Source: SVQP01 sp045603085 (GTDB lineage: Bacteria; Bacillota; Clostridia; Oscillospirales; CAG-272). From it: a stretch of DNA of 64,000 nucleotides. Within the stretch, counting starts at the first letter, position 1. Each line of letters starts with the position of its first letter. The DNA is taken from the NCBI GenBank assembly GCA_045603085.1, contig JAZULL010000059.1:4031-68030 (forward strand), in the 5' to 3' direction. Under the pieces are notes generated by a model, which was given only the letters and a program-made list of their open reading frames with translations, was not told the origin of the DNA and searched no databases. Below are positions 18,017-26,267 of the stretch, in pieces. The position numbers and the translations under genes were made by a program.

Positions 18017-18180
18017 TTTATAGGGGGCGACCTCGATGATAAACAATTCTATGTAGGGGAGTGCATTTCACGGCCGTCCTGCAAACACGCCGGACATGTT
18101 CTCCTGAGCGATTGACCAAAGCAATACCTTCAGGTTGGTCGCTGCTTGCGGCATGGCACCGATTTCTACAGCCTGATTGA
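18017..18180 (-). other. Unassigned stretch downstream of manA, possible coding remnant
   Basis: The manA stop is at 18181-18183. Beyond it, a minus-strand frame (18068-18180) continues with protein-like composition (AVEIGAMPQAATNLKVLLWS) but without its own start or ribosome site. The adjoining TATAGGGGGCGACCTCGATG looks like an intergenic repeat remnant. I cannot assign it. Confidence 0.25.
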
Positions 18181-19104
18181 TTACCTGATCCACAAAACGT
18201 CGGCTTTGCCCGAGATCCTGACGTCGATGCCCTCGGGGATATATGCGCACGTGCCTGCCGGCAGGGGAATATCCTCACAGCCGTCCGAGGAGAGGGTGGC
18301 GTTGCACGAGGTGCAGAGAATGCCGCGGATATCGGCGGGAATGCTGACCTCGGCTGTGCCGTCAAGCGAGGCCGCCCACGTTGCAAAATAGGGGCACTTG
18401 GCCAGAAGTCGGAGCGTGCCGCCCTCAATTTCGGTCGCGGTGCTGTCCGCATTGCCGTGCGCGTAGGGCTTGGTCTCGGATACGGCCAAGGCCTGCTCGA
18501 CGTGCAGCTGTCTGGGCTGACCGTCCGCGCCCACGCGTCCCCAGTCCCAAACGCGGTAGGTAATATCCGAATTCTGCTGGATCTCGGCGATCAGAATACC
18601 CGCGCCGATGGCGTGTACCGTGCCGGGAGGAATGAAAAATACGTCACCTGCATGCACGGGCACAAATGAGACCACCTGCTCGGGGGTTTCCGACTTGATG
18701 TGTGCGGCAAATTCCTCGGTGGTGATCTCGTGAGCAAATCCGCAGATCAGCGCCGCGCCCGGCTCGGCGTCCAGCACGTACCACATCTCGGTTTTGCCGC
18801 GGCTTTGGTGATGCGCGGCGGCATAGGTATCGTCGGGGTGCACCTGCAGGGAAAGCTTATCGCGCGCATCGATTAATTTCACCAGAATGTCGGGCGCGGT
18901 CTGTCCCCATGCGGCAAGGGCTTCGGCAAGCGTCTTGCCCGCCATTTCGCCGTTTGCCACTTGGCTGTGTCCGTTGGGGTGGCAGGAGAGCACCCATGCC
19001 TCGGCGGCCACGTCCAGATCGGTTTGGATATTGTAATGCGTTTTAAGTCTTGTACCGCCCCAGATGTAGTCCTTGACGGCGGGCTTTAATAAAAGAGGAT
19101 ACAT
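18181..19104 (-). CDS. manA: Class I mannose-6-phosphate isomerase
   Basis: 307 residues from ATG 19104 (GGGAGG upstream; four earlier in-frame codons have no ribosome site). Interconverts mannose 6-phosphate and fructose 6-phosphate in the cytoplasm, linking mannose use and nucleotide-sugar synthesis to glycolysis. Cupin fold with the family marks KPAVKDYIWGGTRLK at the N-terminus, the metal/substrate segment LSLQVHPDD, GKTEMWYVLDAEPGA and FIPPGTVHAIGAG (metal His). Length matches the short Firmicutes enzymes. It is divergent from the HD gene at 19208, with ~100 nt between starts, so their control regions overlap. Confidence 0.93.
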   Translation of the reverse strand: MYPLLLKPAVKDYIWGGTRLKTHYNIQTDLDVAAEAWVLSCHPNGHSQVANGEMAGKTLAEALAAWGQTAPDILVKLIDARDKLSLQVHPDDTYAAAHHQSRGKTEMWYVLDAEPGAALICGFAHEITTEEFAAHIKSETPEQVVSFVPVHAGDVFFIPPGTVHAIGAGILIAEIQQNSDITYRVWDWGRVGADGQPRQLHVEQALAVSETKPYAHGNADSTATEIEGGTLRLLAKCPYFATWAASLDGTAEVSIPADIRGILCTSCNATLSSDGCEDIPLPAGTCAYIPEGIDVRISGKADVLWIR

Positions 19105-19128
19105 ACAACCTCCCAAAATATCTTTTTG

Positions 19129-19157
19129 TTGACTTATCGTCGCATTTATTATATAAT
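19129..19157 (+). promoter_or_regulatory. Sigma-A promoter for the HD hydrolase/GH127/DUF3737 operon
   Basis: TTGACT (19129-19134), a 17-nt spacer and TATAAT (19152-19157), 50 nt upstream of the start at 19208. It lies within the gap shared with divergent manA. Confidence 0.85.
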
Positions 19158-19207
19158 AAGAGTAAGTATAAAGTCAAGAAATTATCGAGAAATGGAGATG
19201 GCAAAGT

Positions 19208-19792
19208 ATGAAACCCTGCGATCTGATCGAATTTTGTGCCATGATCGAAAAGCTCAAATGCAATACCCGCCATTCCTGGACGTCCTCAGGACGCCGCGAG
19301 TCGGTGGCTGAGCACTCGTGGAGACTAGCCGTGCTGGCCATGCTGTGCGCGGACGAATACCCCGAGCTGGATCACAATAAGCTGATCCGCATGTGCCTGA
19401 TCCATGATCTTGGTGAGGCACTGACGGGCGACGTGCCGTCCTTTTACAAGACCGAGCAGAACGAAATGACCGAAAGAGAGGCCTGGGAGGTTATTCTGGG
19501 GGCACTTCCCGAGCCGTATACGTCCGAGTTCCGTGCGCTGTACGAGGAAATGGAGAAGCGTGAGACCCCCGAGGCCAAGCTTTACAAGGCGCTGGATAAC
19601 ATGGAGGCGGTCATCTCGCACAACGAAGCATCCTTGGACACCTGGATTCCCCTGGAGCACACGCTCAATCTGACCTACGGCCGGGAGTCGGCCGCTTGGT
19701 CGCCATATACAAGGGAGCTGCGGCAGTATCTTGCCGAGCAGACTCGCCAAAAACTTGAGAAAGCGGAGGAAGGTTATGCACAGAACAGTTGA
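19208..19792 (+). CDS. HD-domain phosphohydrolase (YfbR/HDDC2-like)
   Basis: 194 residues. Metal-binding HD pattern: RESVAEHSW (His), CLIHDLGEALTGD (His-Asp) and the later Asp in LDNMEAV. Size and motif spacing fit the HDDC2/YfbR-type 5'-deoxynucleotidases, which hydrolyse nucleoside monophosphates, but the substrate cannot be fixed by sequence alone. Cytoplasmic. GGAGATG ribosome site 9 nt upstream. Its 3' end overlaps the GH127 start by 17 nt, so both are in one operon. The pairing of a nucleotidase with a glycosidase probably reflects shared transcription, not shared chemistry. Confidence 0.85.
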   Translation: MKPCDLIEFCAMIEKLKCNTRHSWTSSGRRESVAEHSWRLAVLAMLCADEYPELDHNKLIRMCLIHDLGEALTGDVPSFYKTEQNEMTEREAWEVILGALPEPYTSEFRALYEEMEKRETPEAKLYKALDNMEAVISHNEASLDTWIPLEHTLNLTYGRESAAWSPYTRELRQYLAEQTRQKLEKAEEGYAQNS

Positions 19793-21599
19793 TTTTTCCC
19801 AAACGCGCATCACGGGCGGATTCTGGAAGCAAAAGCAGGCACTTGTGCGCCGTGTGACCACGGGGGCTGTATACGACCGCTTTGCCGACACCGGCAGAAT
19901 TGACGCCTTCCGCTTTGACTGGAGAGAGGGGAACCCCAAAAAGCCGCACTTTTTCTGGGATAGCGACGTGGCCAAGTGGATCGAGGGCGCGGCTTATCAG
20001 TTGGCCCTTGCGCCCGATGCAAGGCTGGAAAAGAAGATCGACAGTCTGGTCGAGCTGATCGAAAAAAATCAGCAGGAAGACGGCTATTTCAACATCTATT
20101 TTACCGTCATTGACCCCGCGCACAAGCTGGCGATCAGAGATTGGCACGAGCTGTACTGTGCAGGCCACCTTATGGAGGCCGCCGTGGCGTATTTCGAGGC
20201 CACGGGCAAGCGCAAGCTCCTTGATTGCATGTGCCGTTATGCCGATTATATTGAAAAAAGATTCGTCACCGATGCCGACGTGCCGTTCAGGACGCCGGGG
20301 CATGAGGAGATCGAGCTTGCGCTGGTGCGGCTTTACGAGTGCACGGGCGAGAAGCGGTATCTTGCGCTTGCCAAGCATTTTGTGGATGCGCGCGGTTATG
20401 ATGACGGGCCAATTCCCGATTGGATGCACCCCTCTTACGGTCAGCATCACCTGCCCGTGCGCGAGCAAACGACTGCCGAGGGGCACGCCGTGCGCGCCAT
20501 GTATCTGTATTGCGGCATGGCCGACGTTGCCCTGCATACGGGGGATAAGGAGCTTCAGGCCGCCTGCGAGGCCATCTTTGATAACGTGGCAAGCAAGCGC
20601 ATGTATATCACGGGCGGTATCGGATCGAGCGGTGCGGGCGAAGCCTTTACCGTGGATTACGATCTGCCTAACCTGATCTCGTATACCGAATCCTGCGCGG
20701 CACTGGCGCTTGCGCTGTTTGCCAACAGAATGCTGCGCTTTGGCGCGGATTCCAAGTATTCGGACGTGGTTGAGAGAGTGATTTATAACGGCTTTATGTC
20801 CTCTCTGTCCTTGGACGGTAAGAGCTTTTTCTATCAGAATCCGCTGGAGATCATGCCGCGCATGCACAAGCGTGACGTCAGCGTCAACCATGCAAGCGTC
20901 GGCCTGCCGCCCATGCAGCGCAGAGAGGTGTTTGTGTGCTCCTGCTGTCCGCCCAATATCGTCAGATTCATTCCGTCCATCGCCAACATGCTGTATTCGG
21001 ATGACGGCGAGGTGATCTACGTGCACCAGTTCATGCAAGGTCTGACCACCGTCGAGCGTGACGGCAAGATGCTGGTGCTGGAGCAGACGACCAAATATCC
21101 CGAGAGCGGCAAGGTGAAAATCAAGCTGACCGGTGGGGATGCCCGCATAGCCGTCAGAATCCCCGGCTGGTTTGAGGGCTATACCGGTAAGACCGAGAAG
21201 GGATATGCATATTTTGACGTCAAGGACGGCGAGGAGCTGGACTTTGACTTTACCATGAAGCCGGTCTTTATCGAGGCAAGACCCGAGGTGGTCTTTGACG
21301 CGGGCAGATATGCCGTCATGCGCGGCCCCGTGCTGTATTGCATGGAGGGTGTGGACAACGGTGCGCTGCTGCGTGATATCAGGCTGGACAGTCGCGCAAG
21401 ATTCAGATACGGCAAGCACCCGACGCTGGGTGTGCCGCAATTGAGTGTGCGTGCATGGAGAACGGTACGCGAAGAGGATGCGCCGCTGTATCGCAGAAAA
21501 ACACAAAATAAGGAAAAGGTAGAGGCGGTGCTGATCCCGTATTATGCTTTTGCCAACAGAGGCGAGAGCGAAATGCAGGTGTGGCACTTTGTAGAATAG
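19776..21599 (+). CDS. GH127 beta-L-arabinofuranosidase
   Basis: 608 residues from ATG 19776 (GGAGGAAGG upstream), overlapping the HD gene. Releases L-arabinofuranose from beta-linked arabino-oligosaccharides. Zinc/cysteine site of GH127 (HypBA1-type) is complete: E305 and C307 in YTESCAA, and C390-C391 in CSCCPPN, where C390 corresponds to the nucleophile. Other marks: an (alpha/alpha)6 barrel with DGYFNIYF, DWHELYCAGHL and YGQHHLPVREQ, then C-terminal beta domains. No signal peptide, so it acts on imported oligosaccharides in the cytoplasm. Co-transcribed with the DUF3737 gene 3 nt downstream. Length is close to the family norm (~650). Confidence 0.93.
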   Translation: MHRTVDFSQTRITGGFWKQKQALVRRVTTGAVYDRFADTGRIDAFRFDWREGNPKKPHFFWDSDVAKWIEGAAYQLALAPDARLEKKIDSLVELIEKNQQEDGYFNIYFTVIDPAHKLAIRDWHELYCAGHLMEAAVAYFEATGKRKLLDCMCRYADYIEKRFVTDADVPFRTPGHEEIELALVRLYECTGEKRYLALAKHFVDARGYDDGPIPDWMHPSYGQHHLPVREQTTAEGHAVRAMYLYCGMADVALHTGDKELQAACEAIFDNVASKRMYITGGIGSSGAGEAFTVDYDLPNLISYTESCAALALALFANRMLRFGADSKYSDVVERVIYNGFMSSLSLDGKSFFYQNPLEIMPRMHKRDVSVNHASVGLPPMQRREVFVCSCCPPNIVRFIPSIANMLYSDDGEVIYVHQFMQGLTTVERDGKMLVLEQTTKYPESGKVKIKLTGGDARIAVRIPGWFEGYTGKTEKGYAYFDVKDGEELDFDFTMKPVFIEARPEVVFDAGRYAVMRGPVLYCMEGVDNGALLRDIRLDSRARFRYGKHPTLGVPQLSVRAWRTVREEDAPLYRRKTQNKEKVEAVLIPYYAFANRGESEMQVWHFVE

Positions 21600-21602
21600 A
21601 AT

Positions 21603-22442
21603 ATGAGAGAATTTGCAAATCAAAATTACGATGCAGAGAGAGCCTTTTACGGCCAAAAGGATATTTGCGTACATAACTGCCGCTTTGCAGGTCCCGCTGA
21701 CGGTGAGAGCGCGTTCAAGGAGTGCGCAGACGTCAAGGTGCGGGAATGTGAGTTTGACCTGCGCTATCCCTTCTGGCACGTGCAGGGGCTTGCCATTGAT
21801 CAATGTCACTTAAGCGAGACCTGCCGCGCCGCGCTGTGGTATTCGGACAGTATTCAGATCACCAACACTGAGCTGCACGGCATTAAGGCCTTACGCGAAT
21901 GCCATGACGTTCAGATCAGTAATTGCAGCATCCGCTCGGCCGAATTTGGCTGGATGAGCGGTGACGTGCGCATGCAGGACGTGACGGCCGAGGGCGAGTA
22001 TTTTATGTTCCGCGGCAGAAATCTGCATTTTGAGAACATGACCTTCAAGGGAAAATATTCCTTCCAGTACGTGGAGAACGCTACCTTTGAGAATTGCGAC
22101 CTGGATACTAAGGACGCATTCTGGCATGCCAAAAACGTGGTGGTCAGAAACTGCCGCGTCAAGGGTGAGTATCTGGCGTGGTATTGCGAGGACGTCACGT
22201 TTGAGCATTGCGTTATCATCGGCACACAGCCGCTGTGCTATTGTAAGGGGTTGACGCTGATCGATTGCGAAATGCACGGGTGCGATCTGGCGTTTGAGAA
22301 GAGTGAGGTGCAGGCAAAGGTCACCACACCCGTCATCAGCATCAAAAATCCGCTTTCGGGATGCATTCGCGTACCCGAGGCGGGCGAAATCATTCGCGAT
22401 CTGCCCGAGGCAAAGGGTAAGGTCGAGATTGGAGGAATATAA
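21603..22442 (+). CDS. DUF3737 family right-handed beta-helix protein
   Basis: 279 residues, starting 3 nt after the GH127 stop. Cys- and aromatic-rich repeats of ~20 residues (e.g. NCRFAGPADGESAFKEC, VENATFENCDLDTKDAFWHA, CEDVTFEHCVI) make a beta-helix typical of DUF3737. The C-terminal SPSGCIR-like closure (IKNPLSGCIRVPEAG) is also typical. No signal peptide. Family function unknown; beta-helices often bind or modify polysaccharides, and the operon position behind GH127 is compatible with that, but this is inference. Its stop overlaps the next start by one base (TAATG). Confidence 0.88.
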   Translation: MREFANQNYDAERAFYGQKDICVHNCRFAGPADGESAFKECADVKVRECEFDLRYPFWHVQGLAIDQCHLSETCRAALWYSDSIQITNTELHGIKALRECHDVQISNCSIRSAEFGWMSGDVRMQDVTAEGEYFMFRGRNLHFENMTFKGKYSFQYVENATFENCDLDTKDAFWHAKNVVVRNCRVKGEYLAWYCEDVTFEHCVIIGTQPLCYCKGLTLIDCEMHGCDLAFEKSEVQAKVTTPVISIKNPLSGCIRVPEAGEIIRDLPEAKGKVEIGGI

Positions 22443-22807
22443 TGGAAAACAAAGAAAACGTACAAGACGTAGCGTCCCGGGTAGCCGGGCTTGCCGAGCA
22501 GGCGTTTTCCACGGCGCTGGCCTCCACCATCATGGCAGGCTTTCCCGTGGCAAGCATTATCGCCATTTTCAAGGGCGTCAAGGGTCTGAAGCTGGCAAAT
22601 GCGGCAAGAGATCTGGCACAGGAGAACGGCTTGAAGACGGGTGCTAAGAATATTGTGGCGCGTGCGCTTGCCATCAACGGGATTGCAAGTGGGGCGTATG
22701 CCACCTTGATCTATCTGTTTTTTGCGCTGATGTACGTGGCATGGATTGCAATCTACTTGCTCTGCATACTGGGCATTTTATTTGCCGGCTTTTTGGCAGG
22801 TATATAA
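22442..22807 (+). CDS. Small membrane protein, paralogue A of a tandem pair
   Basis: 121 residues, translationally coupled to the DUF3737 gene by a one-base overlap. A soluble/amphipathic N-terminus carries the motif FPVASIIAIFKGVKGLKLAN and ARDLAQENG, followed by two adjacent membrane spans (~80-121) that run to the C-terminus. The next gene shares the same order: a FPxASIIxxxxGxKGLKxANxARDLA core, then a Gly/Lys turn, then spans. No known domain was recognised. The shared core is predicted amphipathic; location is the cytoplasmic membrane. Confidence 0.75.
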   Translation: MENKENVQDVASRVAGLAEQAFSTALASTIMAGFPVASIIAIFKGVKGLKLANAARDLAQENGLKTGAKNIVARALAINGIASGAYATLIYLFFALMYVAWIAIYLLCILGILFAGFLAGI

Positions 22808-22813
22808 AAATAC

Positions 22814-22842
22814 TTGCAAAATAAAAAATACTGTGCTATAAT
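22814..22842 (+). promoter_or_regulatory. Promoter for paralogue B
   Basis: TTGCAA (22814-22819), a 17-nt spacer and TATAAT (22837-22842), 34 nt before the start at 22877. Confidence 0.75.
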
Positions 22843-22876
22843 GAATTGAAATCAATACATATTATGGAGGATTATT

Positions 22877-23317
22877 ATGGATAATCAAAACTTCAATACC
22901 GAAAGAGAGCCTCTGCCCACCTTTGATGCAGAGCCTGATTTTACCGCGACTACCACTATTGAGGCAGCTCCCGCTTCTGCAGAGCCTGAGGCAGCTGCGG
23001 CTCCCGAGCGTGATCCGATGATCGACGTGTTTGCCGGTCAGGCCTTTTCCAAGGGTCTTGCTTCCGTGATCCTGTCCCAGTTCCCCATCGCATCCATCAT
23101 TGGTCTTGTTATGGGCTCTAAGGGTCTGAAGAGTGCCAACATGGCGCGCGACCTGGCAAATGCACAGGGTGTTAAGGGCGGCGGCAAGTATATGGTCGGC
23201 CGTATCCTGTCCACCGTTGGCAAGTTCACCAGCTTGTTCTACACCGTTTTCTGGGCACTGTACGGTGTGTTCATGGTGCTGTACGTTGCACTGATTATTC
23301 TTTCCGGTCTGCTTTAA
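22877..23317 (+). CDS. Small membrane protein, paralogue B of a tandem pair
   Basis: 146 residues with a strong TATGGAGG ribosome site and its own promoter. An acidic, Ala/Pro-rich N-terminus (~1-45) absent from paralogue A is followed by the shared core FPIASIIGLVMGSKGLKSAN and MARDLANAQGV, then hydrophobic segments (~110-146). Duplication of the 22442 gene is evident from about residue 50 onward. Function unknown. The next gene starts 11 nt downstream and is probably co-transcribed. Confidence 0.78.
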   Translation: MDNQNFNTEREPLPTFDAEPDFTATTTIEAAPASAEPEAAAAPERDPMIDVFAGQAFSKGLASVILSQFPIASIIGLVMGSKGLKSANMARDLANAQGVKGGGKYMVGRILSTVGKFTSLFYTVFWALYGVFMVLYVALIILSGLL

Positions 23318-23328
23318 GGTGAACTGAA

Positions 23329-23751
23329 ATGGATGCATCCTTTGCCAAGTGGTTGGAGCAAAACGGTCTGGTTCTGGCCTTTTGCACCAGCGCAGGTGAT
23401 TGCGTGTACGTCAACCGTCAAAAGAGATTTGGCGTACTGGAAAAGTTCGATGAGCGCGGCGTGCAATCGTTTTATCTGGACGACGTTGTGTTGTTTGAAA
23501 CCCGTGATGACGAAAAGCTGATCGCGCGCTGGGCTAAAAATGGCATTTGGAGCGTAGAGCCCAAATCCGAAAGATACTCCACCAATGAGATGTATATCTG
23601 CTTCCAATTGGCGGACGGTAAAAAGCTCAGATTACAGTTGTTCAGAGCCGCCGATCGAAATGTCGAGCGAGACTCCGAGGCACACAAAAGATTGTACCGC
23701 TATGCTTGCAATTCTTCTCAATGTTTGTATAATCTGATTGCCGGAAAATAA
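23329..23751 (+). CDS. Hypothetical protein
   Basis: 140 residues starting 11 nt after paralogue B, with a weak AAGGTGA ribosome site. Soluble, mixed alpha/beta, no signal peptide. Motif-like segments are SFYLDDVVLFETRDDEK and YICFQLADGKKLRLQLFRA, which read like a small beta-barrel or PH-like fold with a helical tail (SEAHKRLYRYACNSSQC). I do not recognise the family. Ends in a terminator shared with the convergent thioesterase gene. Confidence 0.7.
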   Translation: MDASFAKWLEQNGLVLAFCTSAGDCVYVNRQKRFGVLEKFDERGVQSFYLDDVVLFETRDDEKLIARWAKNGIWSVEPKSERYSTNEMYICFQLADGKKLRLQLFRAADRNVERDSEAHKRLYRYACNSSQCLYNLIAGK

Positions 23752-23789
23752 AAAAAGAGTGATATCTCGCAAGAGATATCACTCTTTTT
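23752..23789. terminator. Bidirectional terminator between convergent genes
   Basis: A 17-bp perfect stem (AAAAAGAGTGATATCTC / GAGATATCACTCTTTTT) with a GCAA loop. Its arms contain AGTGATAT/ATATCACT, close to the octamer of the mosaic arrays. Confidence 0.92.
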
Positions 23790-23802
23790 CTGTTGCAGAG
23801 CA

Positions 23803-24540
23803 TTATTTTTCCATGTCCTGCAGATAAAGCTCCGCCTCCATGCAGGTGATGCCGTGCTGATTGACCACGCGGAACAAATATCCGTTTTCGCTCTCTGCGC
23901 GCAAAATGGTCAGAACGTCGCCGTAAGCGGCCTCATGCTGGTAGGACAGCGAAAATCCGCTGACAAACTTGCCAAGCATGTCCGGCACGTAATCGCACAG
24001 CATGTCGGGATATTTGGTGTTGTTCATGTGCATGTTGTAATCCAGGTCGGAATAGCGAACCTCGCGCTTGCCAACCTCGGTCAGCTGCACCGATGAGGTG
24101 ATGCGGGCGCGGCGGGGGAGCTCGCTTTTATCGATCGGATCGTCCTCGGGAAAGGATGCCGCGGGAATAAAATCCTCGGACTTGATAAAGCTGCGATCCT
24201 TGAGGTTGACAAGTGCCCATTCCGAGTTGGCGCGCGCATAGACCACGCCGTCGTATTCGATCTCGAAGCAACGGTTGAAGGTAAAGGAGCGTGAGGGCGG
24301 ACACCACGTATTGACCCAGATGCGGATGTAGGGCGGGAGCGGCGCGTCGATGCTGACCTGAATACGGCTGAGCAAAAATCCAACGCCGTCGTGCTCGTGC
24401 ATTCTGTCAAGGTCCAGCTCTGCGGCGCGGCACTGTCTGTTGGCACATTCCTGCATATACATCAGGATCTGCGAGGGGCGAATGATCAGATCGGGGTCCG
24501 TATCGTGCCATTTTGTCAGAAAATGTTCGGTATGTTTCAT
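23803..24540 (-). CDS. Acyl-ACP thioesterase
   Basis: 245 residues from ATG 24540 (GGAGATATT upstream; an earlier in-frame Met lacks a site). Releases fatty acids from acyl carrier protein. Double hot-dog fold: first half with HDTDPDLIIRPSQILMYMQE and WVNTWCPPSRSFTFNR, second half with VRYSDLDYNMHMNNTKYPDM, the N-x-H motif that carries catalytic residues in this family. Cytoplasmic. Expressed alone, and followed by the bidirectional terminator at 23752-23789. Clostridial members are thought to set free fatty acid or acyl-chain length; substrate length cannot be read here. Confidence 0.88.
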   Translation of the reverse strand: MKHTEHFLTKWHDTDPDLIIRPSQILMYMQECANRQCRAAELDLDRMHEHDGVGFLLSRIQVSIDAPLPPYIRIWVNTWCPPSRSFTFNRCFEIEYDGVVYARANSEWALVNLKDRSFIKSEDFIPAASFPEDDPIDKSELPRRARITSSVQLTEVGKREVRYSDLDYNMHMNNTKYPDMLCDYVPDMLGKFVSGFSLSYQHEAAYGDVLTILRAESENGYLFRVVNQHGITCMEAELYLQDMEK

Positions 24541-24601
24541 AGCAATATCTCCATGCCGCCCACGGGGCGGCTCAAATAGTGATGGAAGCTTCTCCAAAAA
24601 A

Positions 24602-24628
24602 CGGAGCTGTCGAGGGTCGACAGCTCCG
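24602..24628 (-). terminator. Terminator of the aldolase gene
   Basis: A 12-bp perfect stem (CGGAGCTGTCGA / TCGACAGCTCCG) with a GGG loop, followed by six T on the minus strand. Confidence 0.9.
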
Positions 24629-24643
24629 AAAAATCAGTTGATT

Positions 24644-25579
24644 TTAGAGGGTGTTAGAGGAGCCCAGCACGTTCTTGATCTTGTGCTGAACCATCTTCTT
24701 GACCTCGGAGCGGGCAACGGTCAGGTATCCGCGGGGGTCAAATACGTCGGGCTGGTTGTGCATGACGCGGCGAATACCTGCGGTCATGGCCAGACGGATG
24801 TCGGAGTCAATATTGATCTTACAAACCGAGCTTCTTGCGGCCTGGCGCAGCATGTCCTCGGGAATGCCGATTGCGTCGGGCATCCGGCCGCCCAGCGCGT
24901 TGATTTCTGCAACGTAGTCCTGGGGAACCGACGAAGCGCCATGCAGAACGATGGGGAATTCGGGCAGACGGCGGGAGATCTCCTCCAGCACGTCAAAGCG
25001 GAGCTGAGGCTTGGTGCCGGGCTTGAACTTATAAGCGCCGTGGCTGGTGCCGATGGCGATAGCCAGCGAGTCAACGCCGGTGCGGGTGACGAATTCCTCA
25101 ACCTCGTCGGGGTTGGTAAACATTGCGTCCTCGGCAGAGACCTTGACGTCATCCTCAATGCCTGCCAGCTTGCCAAGCACACCCTCAACGACAACGCCGT
25201 GCGCGTGCGCGTATTCCACGACCTTGCGGGTCAGGGCAATGTTGCCCTCGAAGGAGTGGTGAGAGCCGTCGATCATAACCGAGGTAAAGCCGCCGTCGAT
25301 GCAGGACTTGCAGATCTCGAAATCTGCGCCGTGGTCAAGGTGCAGGGCAATATCGATGCCGGTGTCACGGATAGCGGCGTTTGCCAGAGCCATGAGGTAT
25401 TCGTGCTTGGCGTACTTTCTTGCGCCGGCGGATACCTGCAGGATCACGGGAGAGTTCTCCTCCTGAGCCGCTTCGGTGATCGCCTGAATAATTTCCATGT
25501 TGTTGATGTTGAAAGCGCCGATGGCGTAACCGCCGCGGTAAGCCTTCTTAAACATTTCTGTAGTTGTAACAAGTGCCAT
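24644..25579 (-). CDS. fba: Class II fructose-bisphosphate aldolase
   Basis: 311 residues. Cleaves fructose 1,6-bisphosphate into dihydroxyacetone phosphate and glyceraldehyde 3-phosphate in glycolysis. Class II zinc signature: IALHLDHGADFE (Asp/His), GFTSVMIDGSHHSFEGN, VEGVLGKLAGIEDDV, AIGTSHGAYKF (zinc His) and PIVLHGASSVP (zinc His), then CKINIDSDIRLAMT. Length matches the FbaA-type enzymes of Clostridia. Monocistronic: promoter at 25612-25640, terminator at 24602-24628. It sits near pyruvate kinase (26297) and manA (18181). Confidence 0.95.
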   Translation of the reverse strand: MALVTTTEMFKKAYRGGYAIGAFNINNMEIIQAITEAAQEENSPVILQVSAGARKYAKHEYLMALANAAIRDTGIDIALHLDHGADFEICKSCIDGGFTSVMIDGSHHSFEGNIALTRKVVEYAHAHGVVVEGVLGKLAGIEDDVKVSAEDAMFTNPDEVEEFVTRTGVDSLAIAIGTSHGAYKFKPGTKPQLRFDVLEEISRRLPEFPIVLHGASSVPQDYVAEINALGGRMPDAIGIPEDMLRQAARSSVCKINIDSDIRLAMTAGIRRVMHNQPDVFDPRGYLTVARSEVKKMVQHKIKNVLGSSNTL

Positions 25580-25611
25580 TTTGGGTTTCCTCCGGAAAAA
25601 TTTCTACCGAT

Positions 25612-25640
25612 ATTCTATCATATTTTGCGCCTAAAATCAA
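25612..25640 (-). promoter_or_regulatory. Sigma-A promoter of fba
   Basis: On the minus strand TTGATT (25635-25640), a 17-nt spacer and TAGAAT (25612-25617). Confidence 0.7.
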
Positions 25641-25667
25641 GAGATATCAGGATATTTTCGCAAAAAT

Positions 25668-26072
25668 TCATCCGATTGTTTGATTCCCGTCATGCTCCCG
25701 CGATGCCACGGCCGCGCCGCTCTGCGTGCCAAGGCCAAAGCTGACCGCAATGGCGTTGTCCACCCGTTGCATGACTGATTCGTCCAGATGTCCCATCTTT
25801 TCTTTCAAGCGGCGCTTATCCAGCGTGCGGATCTGCTCCAGCAGCACTACAGAGTCCTTGGAAAGCCCCGCCTTATCGGCATATATGTCGATGTGAGTGG
25901 GCAGACGGGTCTTGCCCAGGCGAGAGGTGATGGCGGCGGCGATCACGGTCGGGCTGTATTTGTTTCCAACGTCGTTCTGAATGATCAGCACGGGGCGAAG
26001 TCCCCCTTGCTCCGAGCCCACCACGGGGGAGAGATCTGCGTAGTAAATATCACCGCGTTTTACGGTTATCAT
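25668..26072 (-). CDS. MazF/EndoA-type endoribonuclease without adjacent antitoxin
   Basis: 134 residues from ATG 26072 (AGGAGG upstream). MazF/PemK fold: the family start VKRGDIYYADLSPVVGSEQG, GLRPVLIIQND with the conserved Arg, SPTVIAAAITS, and LLEQIRTLDKRRL near the end. Family members cut mRNA at short sequences and are held in check by a small antitoxin encoded just upstream. Here the 224 nt upstream contain no antitoxin reading frame; they run to the divergent pyruvate kinase gene. About 15 residues longer at the C-terminus than typical EndoA (ASREHDGNQTIG). It may be controlled by a distant antitoxin or serve a housekeeping role. Confidence 0.9.
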   Translation of the reverse strand: MITVKRGDIYYADLSPVVGSEQGGLRPVLIIQNDVGNKYSPTVIAAAITSRLGKTRLPTHIDIYADKAGLSKDSVVLLEQIRTLDKRRLKEKMGHLDESVMQRVDNAIAVSFGLGTQSGAAVASREHDGNQTIG

Positions 26073-26180
26073 GGTATGCCTCCTGCTTTGATATGTTGAT
26101 GTAATGTCATTGTTGCCGTGCATGCCGGATTTTAATCGCGCACGTTTGATATTGCAGTATATACCGTTTATCGACAAAAT

Positions 26181-26205
26181 GCCCCACGGCGCGCAGGCGT
26201 GGGGC
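26181..26205 (-). other. Hairpin upstream of the mazF-like gene
   Basis: Perfect 8-bp GC stem (GCCCCACG / CGTGGGGC) with a 9-nt loop, followed by ATTTTG on the minus strand. It could be a leader attenuator for the mazF-like transcript or a barrier against antisense transcription from the pyk side. The rest of the 224-nt gap holds only the pyk promoter. Confidence 0.4.
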
Positions 26206-26238
26206 GATTAAAAATCAGTAAAAAGATGCGAATTTTTG

Positions 26239-26267
26239 TTGCATTGATTCCTTGTGTGTGGTATAAT
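26239..26267 (+). promoter_or_regulatory. Promoter of pyk
   Basis: TTGCAT (26239-26244), a 17-nt spacer and TATAAT (26262-26267), 30 nt before the start. Confidence 0.75.

Noticed and set aside
15401..18046. 881-codon minus-strand frame opposite the GH123-like gene
   Set aside because: Reversed-codon shadow; the plus strand carries a lipobox, DUF4091 motifs and a terminator.
26073..26177. Longer start for the mazF-like gene giving 35 more residues, or an upstream antitoxin
   Set aside because: The extra residues have no ribosome site and do not match the family start; no separate small frame with a ribosome site was seen.
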